A DNA stretch of 28,224 nucleotides. It comes from Baffinella frigidus. Taxonomy: Eukaryota; Cryptophyceae; Cryptomonadales; Baffinellaceae. The notes under the pieces were generated by a model. The model did not search any database. It was not told the DNA's origin and was given only the letters and a program-made list of their open reading frames with translations. The stretch covers positions 391,979 through 420,202 of the forward strand of contig MU646384.1 of assembly GCA_026770585.1 (NCBI GenBank), read 5' to 3'. Of this stretch, positions 1-11,600 are shown in pieces (the stretch's first letter is position 1; each line of letters starts with the position of its first letter). The position numbers and the translations under genes are program-made.

Positions 1-43
1 GCGGGAGCCACACCAAACACCGTTTAAGCAGGGGGGGGCGCAC

Positions 44-3000
44 CTCGTCCTCCTCAGCGACGCCGCCCGAGAGGCTCTGCCTGCCCTCGCCCCCGCCGAA
101 GCTGTTGCGGCCAGTCTCGCTCTTGCGGGACTTGATGCGCGAGAGGGGCGTAAACATGGTGACGTTGTCGTCGACGTACGTCTTGTTCTTCGGCGCGGGC
201 GGCTCGTCCTCCTAAAACCAGGACACCCGGGTGAGTTCGAGGGCAGAGGGAGGGTAGGTGGGGAGGTGCGTGGGGTGCTCGTCCTGCTGCCACCACCCCG
301 CACGCCAGTCAGTCAACCACGCTAGCTATCTTGCCTCCCGTCCTCCCGCCGCCGTTAGACAGTTGGCTAGAGAGAAGTTCCCGGGGCTGGGAAAAAACTT
401 GTCGCGCCACCCACGTCAGACACCCCCCCTGCACGTCAGTCAACCAAGCTAGCTGACTTGCCTCTCGTCGCTCCTCCTCCCGCCACCCCCAACCACCCGC
501 TCGTTAGTCAACCCCCCCGCACGGCAGTTAAGAACGAACGCCCCAACCCCTCTCGTCGAGGGCGGGGCCCCAGCGATGCACACGCCAGGCGTTTCAACAG
601 CACCCCACCAATCCCCGCACCCATTTCAGGCGCACCCCTTTCGGACCCCTTTCAGGCGCTGCGTGACAACAGGTCGACACACGCGGGGGTATTCCTGCAC
701 ACCCTGAGAGCCACATAAGGAGGGGGAGGCAGGGCAAGTGGCGCGGGGCAGGAGGCTAGGGTTTCGGGTTTCGGGTTTCGGGTTTCGGGTTTCGGGTGTG
801 GGGCACCTCGGTCTCGGCGTCCATGTCGGCGTCCTCGTTGCCCGAGTTGACGCTCGCGAGGATCTTGCCGAAGGTGCCGGTCATCTCCATGGCGGAGGAG
901 GCTCCGCCGGCCGCCGCCTCGTCGTACGCCGCCTTGCCGTTGATGCGCGAGAGCGTGTTCTGGATCCCCTGCAGCTCCTCGGCGCCGGCTTCCTCGGCTG
1001 CGGGAGCGAGAGTTACTTTACAAAACGACAAGAGAGCTTTCGTTAGCCGCGGAGACGAGTCGTTAGCAGCGCCCGTGTGGTGCTGGTGTGAACAACGTCG
1101 AGCCTACTTTCAACACGACGTGTATTTTCAAACCACCACGGCGTTGGAAAGACTCTGTAGCCTCTCCCGTGCGACTGTCACTGAACACACCACAACCTTT
1201 CTGGCACTGAGGCTGCCTGGGTTGAGTGAAGCGTGGTGGGACTGTGCGATGGCGGGCCTGCCAAAGCTACAGCGTGGATGGCAGTCAGATGGGATACGAC
1301 GCGGTGGGGGCAGGGAGCCGGCAGGCAACTGGATGGCAGAGGAGGGGGGCGGGACCAGAGAGGCGCGACTGGCGGCGCGATGCCCCGAGGATGACCCCGT
1401 ACGCCGCGGTGAAATCCATGTGTGCCGTCGATTCCTCCATGTCCGCCGACGCAGACTTGCGGCGTGACGCCCCGAGGATGCCCCCGTGCGCGGCAGTGAA
1501 CTCCATCGCAGCGGTCGACTCCTCCATCTCGGCAGACGCAGCGAGGCGCGACTTGCGGCGCGAGGCCTCGAGGATGCCCCCCTGCGCGGCCGTGAAATCC
1601 ATCCCCGCCGTGGACTCCTCCATGTCCGCCGACGCGATGATCCCGCCCGTGGCCACCGTGAGGTCCATGCCCTGCACGCCGCCCGTCAACCCCCCGGTCT
1701 GCAGCACCTGCCCGGTGCGGCTCCCGATCCCGACGGTGGGGAGCCCGAGGTCGCTCGTGAGGTTGTGGTCCGTGTTGTCCGCCCTGACGAGGTCCCCGAC
1801 GTAGTCCGCGTCGGCGCCGTCGGCGCTCGAGCGCCTCTGGAACTCGAGCGCGCCGCTTGAGCTGCGCCTGAACTCCCGGTTGCCGTCGCCGCGCGACATC
1901 CGCCTGCGGTTTTGGGTTTTGGGTTTTGGGTTTTGGGTTTTGGGTTTTGGGTTTTGGGTTTGGGTCCCTCCCGAGCAAAGAGCGTTCAGTCCAGTCCGTG
2001 AGGACGTGGAGGGGGCGTCAGCAAAGCCAGTAGGGAGGAGCGGGCCTACTGGCACGGCGCCCGCGCACTTCCTTCCGCGCGGTAGAGTCCCTGGGCGTGT
2101 TCCAGGGGAAGGCGTGTGAAAGCAACCGCACGGGCGAAGCAAGCTGGCGGCAGGGACCGTCACCGCTCTTAGCGTTCAACGTCCAGCCACCCGCGCTGCA
2201 AAGTCAAGTGCTCCCATCGTTGGCCAACCTCGACTAGTGCCACACGCCACCGGGAATCGGGAATCTCCGGGATAGCACAGCCCGGCCCGCACGACCAAAC
2301 CCACTTCACCCGGGAGGGAGGGAGGGCGGAGGTGCATGGCACCTTCCGCTCGGGACAGGGGGGTGGCTGTCGTCGTCATCATCGTCCAGCATCGCCGCGA
2401 GGCCGGTGCACCCGATCTGCCCCGCCTGCTCAGGCTGGTCCTGCTCCTCCTCCTGCTCCTCCTCCATCTCCTCCTCCTCCTGCAGGGCTGGCTGCTCCTC
2501 CTCGTCGCCGAACGACCCCAGTTCCTCGCCGTCGAACATGTCCTCCACCTGCGCACCACCACCACCACGCCTCTCCTCACTCAACCCTTCTGCCTCGGTG
2601 ATTCGTGCCCCCAGACTCCCGCTATCCGCCCCCGAATCCCGCCGTGGAACATCGCTCTGACAGCCGCGCAACACCGGCGGTGCATAGGCCCACGGGCAAC
2701 GTGCTCAATTGCACAGCTGCGCCTGCCACGCTGGGCCTGAGCATCTGGCTATCCAGGACGCTCATGGGCGCAGCGACCCTCGTGGATCGGCGAGGCTCAC
2801 CTGCGGGAGGCCCGGGAGCGAGTCGCGGGGGCCGGCGGATCTGCGGTGGAAATCCAGCGGGCCGACGCTGCCGCGGGAGAGGTCGTGCGGGATGCAGCTT
2901 CCGCGGGTGAGGTCCATCGGGACGCAGCTCTCCTCGGGGGAGCCGGCGGGGGACTCCATGGTGTTATCGGGGAGCGCCGAGAGGTTGGTGTGAGGGACGT

Positions 3001-3440
3001 TGGAATTGTTGAGGGATGTGCCAGGGGACGGGGAATCGTTGCGGTCGGCGTCCTTCACGTAGGTGGCAGTGTGGATACTGCCAAAGGACACGCGGGACTG
3101 GCGGCGCCGCTTCGAGGAAGCACCCTCGCCCTGCTCAGCACGCGGCTCATCCTGCGGCGGCTGCGGGGAAACGGGCACCTCGGTGCGCCCGAGCACCTTG
3201 AGCACCGAGAAGCGCCGGCTCACACGAGCAGAACGCTGCACACACAGACACACATTGCCATCAGCTCACTGTGGAGGCGGACGGGACATGGCGTGCAATT
3301 GGGACAGGACGCGATGCGTGGTGCAGCACCTTCTCCTTGGACATGGCCCCAGGCGAAGCAGCTCCCGCAGGGTCATTCTCCTTGTCGGCCAGGAGGCTGC
3401 CTCCGGGGGTGCGCGGCTTGCGACGGGGTGTGCCGGGCAT
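44..3440 (-). CDS. KNL1: KNL1/Spc105-type kinetochore scaffold, N-terminal part (partial, 6 exons)
   Basis: KNL1 is the outer-kinetochore scaffold that recruits PP1 and, through MPS1-phosphorylated MELT motifs, the BUB3/BUB1 checkpoint proteins. Exons, in transcript order: 3440-3330, 3235-2801, 2548-2343, 1903-1356, 997-807, 211-44. All joins keep frame (phases 0,0,2,1,0) and give 553 residues with no stop. The start ATG at 3440 lies in a short basic exon with a KEN box (residues 20-22). SVLK (47-50, a SILK-type motif) and RVSF (85-88) are the two PP1-docking motifs expected in this order in KNL1. MDLT (144-147), an acidic exon (about 183-250), then MDLT, MDFT, MEFT, MDFT and MEMT follow. The donor at 43-42 (GAG|GTGCGC) shows that more exons, which should hold the coiled coil and RWD domains, lie left of the window. 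The donor TCTG|GTCCCG at 1355 is weak but is the only one in phase. Family assignment rests on the motif combination, not on an alignment. Confidence 0.72.
759..798 (+). repeat. GGGTTTC heptamer array in a KNL1 intron
   Basis: About five copies of GGGTTTC on the plus strand. In the transcript sense (minus) they read GAAACCC and begin a few bases after the donor at 806-805. They belong to the telomere-like heptamer family that recurs in introns across the window. Confidence 0.9.
1356..1903 (-). repeat. Tandem MELT-repeat exon of the KNL1-like gene
   Basis: This exon encodes three near-identical units of about 34-38 residues. Each runs (A/S)-(D/E)-M-E-E-S-T-A, then M-(D/E)-F-T-A-A, then G-(G/V)-I-L and A-S-R-R-(K/Q)-S. 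An earlier MDLT with VATGGII stands in front of them. The DNA repeats lie roughly at 1378-1640. MELT motifs (M-D/E-hydrophobic-T) are the BUB3/BUB1 docking sites of KNL1 and are known to amplify and diverge quickly between species. The conserved S-R-R-K-S tail of each unit is basic and serine-rich and could be a kinase site, which is inference. Confidence 0.75.
1908..1967 (+). repeat. GGGTTTT heptamer array next to a KNL1 splice acceptor
   Basis: About eight copies of GGGTTTT on the plus strand. In the KNL1 sense they read AAAACCC and run directly into the acceptor CCGCAG at 1909-1904, so the array occupies the position of the polypyrimidine tract. Confidence 0.9.
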
Positions 3441-5118
3441 GCTTTCAGGTCAGTTTCGGCTGCTGGTCAGGGGGGTTTGACGCGAAGCAGCGCCTCAAGG
3501 GAGCGCCACAAGCAAGGCCTTGCTGAAACAAGTTCGAATTCAAACGGTATTTCGCCAAATTTGAATTTGATCAAACTCCAAAAGTCAAGTCAAACTCCAA
3601 AAGTCAACTTTGTCGCCAAACGTCAACCACTGGAGGACTTCCTTGATTCGATTTTGAGAAAAGCTGAAAATTAGTGAAAAGGCGACCTTCCTTAAATAAA
3701 ATCGGATTTTAGTGTCAATTCCAACTCAAATTTTTGCCATGGCGAGTGGCAGTTCCGAGCCGGGCTCCCGGCAGATTTGGACCTTGGGCCGAACAATCTG
3801 GCCGATCAATTCGTCCTAACTTACCTAGCAGATGAGATTCTCCGAAGGTATGCGGGCGGTTTGCCGCCGGTAACCGCCTATTAGGGTTTAGGGTTTAGTT
3901 TAGGGTTTGCGCAGCTCCAGCACCCGAATGCGCTGTTCCTGGCCGAATTCCCCCTCTGAGGCACCAAAGAGAAGTGATGGTCGGCTTCATACGCGTCCAT
4001 TTCATGTCCATGCAATCTGTGAAAGCGCTCCGCCGCCGACAACCATTCGAAAATGTCTCGACCGTTGTGCTTTGCAACCAGGAGTTGTGATTCCATCGCG
4101 TTTGCTGCTCACTGCATCTCGCAGGCACCACCCCAAGACCCTGAAACTGCACAGAACACGCGCCGACACAGGTTTGTTCGAGAGAGCGACCTGCACTGCA
4201 ACACTCGCCCCGTTCCGGGGAGAAAAGTAGACCCACACCCCCCTTTCTGGAGACCCGGGACCCCTGCCGATCCTCGCCGTGGGATCGGCGGGGGTGCCGC
4301 CAGTGCCGCTGCCACCGCCCAGGCAGGTTCGCTGCTGCCGCCTATGCAGCCTCTGGTGAGTGGTAGTGACCCATCCCCTCCCCCCTCGTCCGCCCAGCCC
4401 CAGCAGGCCCACCCTGGATGCTCCCTCGGGACAGCCCTCCCAGGATCGCGTTCTCTATGCACGTTGCGCCATGCCCGCCACCTGCCACCCGCGAGAAAGC
4501 ACATGCGGTGTATGTCCGCGCCCCCTGACGCGTGTCTGCAGTCCGTCCGCTCCTGCCCGGCCCGCCTGGGCCGCCCCCGCCCATCCCTCCCGCCGGTCCA
4601 AAACAGAAATTTAGTGAAACAACCAAAAGATCGCGACACTAAATTTCGGGTTTTGGCCGCCAAAACGGCCAAAAATCGGGATTTAGTGTGAGATATCGAA
4701 TTAAGGAAGTCCTCCACTGTCAACTTTTCCTCAGAGCTGCGAACAAGACCCGAAGAAGGGGCCTTCTTCACGCCTAGCCCCCGAGCCAGCGCCAGAGGCG
4801 CGAGTACCCGCGCTGAACTGGCAGCTCCCGCCTTGGCACGACCAGTTTCGTGGGAGGGCCGCCGCAGGGAGTGGTTCTTTGCGTCTGTTGCAGCAGATAT
4901 CGGGAACCTGGCGCGGTGGAGACTGGGCACAGCGAGGCACACAGAGGGCGGCTCTTGCGCGGTTCTTGGCGTGCTGTGGTGCGGCACGACTACGCTTGCC
5001 ATCCGCGGGTGGCGGCCCGTTTTTGGGTTCTCCGCTGGTGCGGGCGGTGAAGCGCGGGCGGCACTAGGAGCGGCGAGCGGGGAAAGGCCGAGGGGCTGTT
5101 GGGCTGGGGGACGCGAAT
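3441..5118. other. Divergent intergenic region between the KNL1-like and PRD1-like genes
   Basis: The two start codons (3440 minus, 5119 plus) face away from each other across this 1.68 kb region, which must hold both promoters. Most of it is the inverted-repeat-bounded stretch described separately. A short TTTAGGG run lies at 3882-3907. I found no open frame with recognisable protein features. No clear TATA box was identified. Confidence 0.6.
3628..4720. mobile_element. Candidate non-autonomous element bounded by ~24-bp inverted repeats
   Basis: The left arm at 3628-3651 (CACTGGAGGACTTCCTTGAT...) is the reverse complement of 4697-4720 with two mismatches. Near the right end are two strong hairpins: an 11-bp stem GAAATTTAGTG (4606-4616 with 4637-4647) and a 9-bp stem TTTTGGCCG (4651-4659 with 4666-4674). 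A motif (AAATCGGATTTTAGTGT at 3699; AAATCGGGATTTAGTGT at 4673) occurs near both ends, and TTTAGTG recurs. There is no transposase frame. No target-site duplication was verified. It could instead be a decayed regulatory or repeat segment. Confidence 0.45.
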
Positions 5119-7770
5119 ATGGAGTCCATGGATTGGCGGAGGGTGGAGGCGCTCATGGAACGACTCCAGAGCTGCCACACTCTCACCCTCGCCAAGACAA
5201 GTGAGTGCGGGGCTTTCTTGTAATCAGGGTGGAATAAGGAGCCTCGCGTTTGTGCTGCTGCATTGGCGCACATGGCGCGTGCGCTGACTGCGCGCGGTGG
5301 GGTGGCACGGCGCAGGCATCCTCTCCACAAACTTTGAGACGCTCGCCTCCAGCGATCTGAACGTAAGTCCGCGGCCCGAAAACCGACCCCACTCAACAGC
5401 AACACTGATCGCAGACCGCGCCAACCTCCCGCCCCCCCCCCGCCCCCCGAACAGGGAGAGCAACCGCTAACCTCCAGCCCCCCCCCCCTTGCCGTGAACA
5501 GGGTGAGCAGGCGGAGCGGCTGCTCGACATCACTGTCGCGCTCGTCGCAGGCTCGGACGCGAACCTGCGCCAGGAGGCCGCGACCCTCATGTGCGCGCGC
5601 GTCGAGATATCGCCAGCGCCGCCCGACGCGGTGGTGCGTGCTCTGGAGCTCGGACTGCGTTCGACGAGCGACCCCAGCTGCCAGCTCTTTACCGTGGAGC
5701 TCCTCACAGATCTCCTCGAGCAGGCACGCCCAGCGTCTTGCACCGCCTCCCACTGTCTCCCAGCACTTCTTCCTCTGCCCCATTTTTGCGGAATTCTGGT
5801 GCCGATCCTTCGTTCCAGACTCCGACTATGACGCGCTGAACCCCAACGTTTGCAGGAGCTGTGGTGTCAGGCGATCCTGGGTGCCACCTCGCTCAACTTC
5901 TTCATCTCGCAGGCACCCCCTCTTCCTGCCGACTGACACAATGCCTTTTGCAAAATCACTAGTGAGCCTGCAGCGCTCCCCTCGTAAACACATATCGAAA
6001 CGCGGCAAAGAGTAACTGGGATGGGCTGTTGCACCCACGCTGCGCAGGATCTGTGCCCGCTGAGCCCCGGGGAGCTCTCCATGTCATGCCAGGCAAGTTC
6101 CCGCTTGCAAACGCCCTGTTCACCGGCGGGATATTGCAGTGTTGTGCAGCATGTGTCGCCCCGCTAGCTGGCCGAGCGCGCCCGCCGCGTCCTTGCTCCA
6201 GCGCGTCTACGATGCAACCGTAGCCTGATGGCGCGCGGCGGTTGGCACGGGTATCGGCAGCTGTCGTCGTACGCGACGATGAAGCAGCAGCTGCTGGCGC
6301 GCGACACGTTCCTCTCGGCGGCGTTCCGAATGCTCCCGCTCTTCCCGGCGCTCGGGGAGTCGTTCGACCACATGCGCGTGTGCATCATCCACCAGATGGC
6401 GTCCGAGGACGAGAGCGCGCTTATTGAGGAGGTGCTCTTGCACCACGTGACCGGGTCTTGCCGCCTTGCACAAACTCCGCGTAGCGTGTGGAGTCGCTTT
6501 GCACAAACCCCGTGTGTGTGTCGCTGCGGCACCTTCTATCGGAGACTTGCGGCGGTGCTGCACCATGAACTCTTTGCAAGCCAAGATTAATTGGAGCAGG
6601 GCGAGTGATGATCCGACCACTCGACTGTCTCGGGTTCTTGACGATGGACCCTAAACCCTTAACCATAAACCCTGAACCCTACACCCTGCACCCCAACCCT
6701 AAACCCTGCACCAAACCCCTAAAATATAGACCCTACACCCTAAAGCCTGTACCCGACCCCCCACACACTAAACCCTAAACCCTGCACCCTATACCCTGCA
6801 CTCTGCACCCTACAACCTAAACCCTAAACCCTAAACCCTAAACCCTAAACCCTAAACCCTAAACCCTAAACCCTAAACCCTAAACCCTAAACCGTCAACC
6901 CCAACCCCGAAACACTATACCCTAAACCCTACACCATACACCCAAACCCAACCCCAAACCCTCAACCCTCAATCCTCAACCCTCAACCCTACACCCTACA
7001 CCCTACACCCTACACCCTACACCCCAAACCCTACACACTACACCGTAAACCCTATCCCCTGAACCCCGACCACTACCTACTGAACCCTAAACCCTAAACC
7101 CTAAACCCTGAACCCTGAACTCCAACCCCTAAACCCTAAACCCTAAACCCTAAACCCTACAACCAAATACCAACCCTCAATCCGAAACCTTACACTCTAC
7201 ACTCTACACCCCAAACTCTAAACCCAGATTCCTGAACTCCAAACCCTCAACCCTCAACCATTAACCATAAACCCTACACCCTAAACCCTAACTCCTAAAC
7301 CCCGTACCCCAAACCCCGCAGGACCTGACCACCTCGGCGCTGAATCTGCTGGAAATGGTGCTCTCGAGCAGCGAAGCGGCATGCCACGAGGTTCTCAGTC
7401 ACCCCTTCTGGGGGGATACAGACCCGTGTAGGACGGTCTGCGTGACTTGACATGCTGAACTCTTTCCCCGGACCATTTCACTGATAGAGAGAGTGGGTTG
7501 CTTCTCTGAAGAAGCACACTGCGTGGGACTACATAACACCCCAAGCCTGTAGCCCGTATGCACTTTGCACTTGTGTTTGTTCTTTTTCTGACACACCCAT
7601 CGTTTCGGTCGTAGTCTTGCCTCGACGTGGCTTGCGTCGCATCAACTCCGTTTGGTAAGGTGTAGGACCTGTGGGTCACACGCATGTAGTGAGCAGACAC
7701 CTTGCAAGAAGTGGACCACACTGAGCAGATCGAACGCTCTCTCTATCTCCCCCCCTCTCTCTCTCTCACC

Positions 7771-7803
<33 letters not shown>

Positions 7804-8627
7804 CCCCTCCCTCTCCCTCTAGGTGGTCGCGCCGCGGAACTTCAGCCTCTGGGCGCGCTTCCGCAAGATCCTCCTCGGCAACAGAAACTTTCAGGCTCAA
7901 AGCGCGTGCCTCGTCGTTCTCCAGCTGGTTGTACCCCATGCCCTCTCACCAGCGCTGATGCGCAGCGCCTCACAAGGCCTCTCTTCGGAAAAGTCACTGT
8001 CCGTCCAAGGATTTTGAAATGGTGTTGAACACATGGCCTCGAGTAGTCCGGTGCACCCTTGATAGATGCGAAAACCGAGGGGTTTATTCTGAATCACGAC
8101 CGTTCCGACCCTTACAGACTCTCGAGAACGTGGGACCGTCCGAGGCTGAGACTCTTCTAGCAAGGTGTTCCCTCCAGAAAGCTCTTTTCGAGGAACCTGT
8201 TTCTCACACGTGGACATGAAAGGGTGGATTTTGCGCTGTGATGATGCATAGATTGAAGTCCCAGTGACTGTTTTCTGCGTTTAACATTCTGATGGAATGG
8301 GCGCCTATAGAGACGGTTGTATGTGTTTATGATTCTGAATGAAATCTGCACGGCTGCTCCAGGTACGACCTTCTCACGGTCCTCTTCGAACATCTCGGAT
8401 TCCATCAGGTCCTCTCCCGTCAACCTTAGCTGCCTTTTCCTCAGCTCCCTTCTTCTCATCTCCCTACATCTCAACTCCCTGCTTCTCGAACATCTGGGAT
8501 TTCACCAGGTTCTCTACCGTGAGCTGTGGTTCCCATCCCCTCATCTCCCTGCTTCTCGGACCTCGCATCCACCCGCACGCCGCACACTCCCACCACGGGC
8601 GAGAGTCTGATGTCCACGACACACACA

Positions 8628-8672
<45 letters not shown>

Positions 8673-11600
8673 ACACTCTCCTCTCTCTCTCTCTTTCTCT
8701 CTTTCTCTTTCTCTCTTTCTCTCTCTCTTTCCCTCTCTCTTTCTCTATCCCTCTCTCTCTCCTCGAACTATCTATCTATATATCTCCTGCAATATATCTC
8801 TCTTTGACACACACACACTCTTCCCTCTCTCTCTCTCACACACTCTCTTCTTTTTCTCTCTCTCAAACACACGCACTCTCTTTGCGCAGCCGGAGGAAGT
8901 CACCACCGAGATCCTGCGGAGCATCGAACTTCTCTGCGCCGTGCCGAGCCAGGTCTGCTGCACCCATCTTCAACCCCTAGGGGTGTGCATTTCAATCTGA
9001 GCGTTGCGCCTCACGCACGCGCTGCCTCTCTGTTAACCTCTGAGGTGGTGAAATGGTGCGATTGACTCTGGCAAGGTTGACTGCAACTCGGGTCCTGCTT
9101 GTTGGTGGGAGACACCGCCTGATGAAGCAACGCTTAGTGAGAAGTTAGCCCCATCCCCAGGAGCGTAAGACGGTCCCCGGGGGACGGGCGGGTTCTTGAG
9201 TACGAGATACCCAGTCAATGAGTTGGACTTGCCTGCGTAGTTCCAACGGTTATGTCCCTCTTCCTGTGTGCGCTCTTTTCAGACCGTCTCCCAGCCTCTC
9301 TTTTCTGAGAACGACACGATTGGTGAGACAGAATGGTAGGCGGGCGGGTTATGGAGGACGAGACACCCCTGCACCTAGTCACCTAGTCTGCTTGCATTCA
9401 GAAATGTGATTTTCATGACGTCACGAGGTTTCTGGAGTGAGCACTGTGATTGTAATAAGTTAATGGTTAATGTTGGGCAGGCTTTCAAGTTAATGGTGGG
9501 CAGGCTTTCAAGTTAAGGCAGGCTCTCAAGTTAATGGTGGGCAGGCGTTCAAGCGGTCAGTAGACGTGGGGATGGCGAACCTCCTCGCGGTTGCTGGCCG
9601 CGCCGTCCACGACGGACACTCCAACCTCCTCCTCCAGGTTCGTTGGGAGGGCTCCTGGGATATCTCCAACCTCCTGTGGATGTTTGTTGAGGGGGCTACT
9701 GGGATATCTCGAAACAGGCAGTTAAGGAAACGAGGGACACTCGAACCTCCTTCTGCAGGTGTGTTGAGAGGGCTATGTCTCGAACCGGGGAAGATATGAA
9801 CCTGTAGAGGTCCATGAAGCCAGTGTGTCTCATAGGCACGACGGCCACTCTAACCTCTTGCAGGTTCTGGAGAGGGCTGCTGGGGTTCTCATTGTTCCGT
9901 GATTCAATCCCCAGTTCACATGCCTAGAATCTCGACCAACTTCCTGCAGGTTTGTTGTGAGGGCTACTGGGATATCTTAACCAGATGTTTGTTGGTATGG
10001 CTACTGGGATATCTCGAACCGGGACGCCCCGACCTCCCCGTGCATGTTTGTTGAGGAGGCTTCTGGATTATCGTGAAAAAGAGAGGAGCCTGCAGAGGTC
10101 CCTCACGCCACAGTGTATCACAGGCGCTAGGGAATCCTCCACGAACCGGCCTTGAATCAAACAATTACTTTGATTGCAGTCTTGTGATTCGTACTGTGCC
10201 CCCCCGCAGTGGTACCGGTGCATCGAGTGTCTGCTCCATCCGTCGCGCAACGGAGTGCGGGACATTGACTCAGTCGCTGAGGCCGCTGCGCTTGGGCTCA
10301 CCTACCACCATGATCCGGAGGTAGAGCACTTCTCGCCGGCCAGCTGCACACAGGAAAACATGATCCTCACCTAACACAATATTCAGCCTGTATGCATTCA
10401 CACCTTCAACAACCTGCCCCCCCCCCCCCAGCTGAGTGACTGCACTCAGCTGCAGGTTTCACGCGACTCCTCAAACTAAAGTGTTGTCGAACCTGGCGCA
10501 GGTTCTCGAATCGTGCTGGCACGCGTTGCTGGTGATCCTCAACGACACCGAGCGGCGGAGCATCAAGGCCGAAGCCGCTATGTACCAGTCGCTCAAGATG
10601 CTCAAAGTCTGCGAACGCAGTGTCATCGCTCACGGTTTCGCCCATGAACCCGCACCTCGATGGTCTCTGTCCGCATCCTCTGTGTGGATACAGCGTCCCC
10701 CTTCAGGAATCTCCGCGGTGGAACTCCCTATCGACGTCACGTGGTCTCGAGTAGCACACGTTCAACACGTGTTGAGAAACTTAACGTCTTTCCGATGTTT
10801 GTGCCCCTTATGCAGTGTGCTCTTTGCAGACAGTGGTGGTAATCCCAAGCCAACCTGCAGAGGGCGCCATGCTCAACTTCTTGGCGTGTCTCTCGACGAT
10901 CCTGGACCGCTACGAGCCCACCTCGGAGCTGTGCCAGGAAGTCCTTCAGGGAATCAAAGACTCCGTCGTCCCCCGCGTCATGGTAAACTTCTCTGGTTTA
11001 CTGTTGAGGGTTTATGGTTTTGGGTTGAGGGTCAAGGGTTGAGGGGTCAGGGTTTGGGGCTTTCCCGAAGTTGCACGTCGTGAGAAAAGTTAGGGATCGC
11101 GGAGACTCTTCCCGGAGTGATTTCGGGGATTTCACACCGAGGTGATGGGGCACCATCGATGGTTACGTGACTGAAATGAAGGGGAAAATGACGAATAACG
11201 CAAGCACGAACAATGGGGCGCAGGAAAGCTCCGGCGGGGTCTCGCTCGCGACATTTGGAGGCCTGATGGGTACTCCCGAGTCTCCAGATGACCACCCCTC
11301 TTGGCGCCCAAACCCGAAACCCGAAACCCGGCTGATGGGTAATCCCTAGTCCCCAGAGTACCACTTCGCTTGGCGCCCTGTGATGCTCAAACGAACATGA
11401 CACTTCTCGTGCCCCTGGCCAGCAGCGTTGTTCCTGGACGTCTAAACATGGGGATGTCGGTGTTGTTGCAGGCATCCTGGGGCTGGCATTCTCGAAGGAG
11501 CCGACGTTTGGGAAGGGTTACGCGGAGGCTGCGCTGCGCTCTGGGAGCCTGGGGACGTGCAGTGAGGTCGCCCCCTCCCCTCACCACAGCGCTTTCCTGA

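Larger units (their letters stand above)
5119..8952 (+). other. PRD1-like gene, exons 1-10
   Basis: Exons: 5119-5200, 5316-5362, 5502-5723, 5856-5912, 6048-6092, 6261-6431, 7322-7390, 7823-7905, 8363-8408, 8890-8952. The ATG at 5119 (MESMDW) opens exon 1, whose donor is a canonical GTGAGT. Exon 3 is the longest and reads as two to three ARM-like helix pairs (AERLLDITVALVAGSD...). Exons 3, 4 and 5 each end CAG followed by a GC donor (GCACGC, GCACCC, GCAAGT). Exon 8 could end at 7894 (CAG|GC) or 7905; only 7905 (phase 2) joins in frame to exon 9, which starts with one base then YDLLTVLFEHLG. A possible 18-nt mini-exon at 6191-6208 (RVYDAT) was not included. Confidence 0.6.

Noticed and set aside
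1178-1978. Minus-strand frame overlapping the KNL1 MELT exon
   Set aside because: It is the shadow of the KNL1 exon in another frame; the 1903-1356 frame carries the MELT motifs and the matching splice phases.
4109-5002. Long minus-strand open frame (297 codons) in the divergent intergenic region
   Set aside because: It crosses the inverted-repeat element, has low-complexity Gly/Arg/Pro composition and no domain, and is explained by GC-rich sequence without stops.
6191-6208. 18-nt mini-exon (RVYDAT) between PRD1 exons 5 and 6
   Set aside because: Flanking AG and GT are in phase 0, but nothing beyond that supports so short an exon.
6646-7318. A chromosome end (true telomere)
   Set aside because: Exons of the same gene lie on both sides and the heptamers are degenerate, so the array is interstitial.
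8464-8980. Frames translating CA and CT microsatellites
   Set aside because: Low-complexity Cys-Val and Thr-His or Ser-Leu peptides from simple repeats inside a PRD1 intron.
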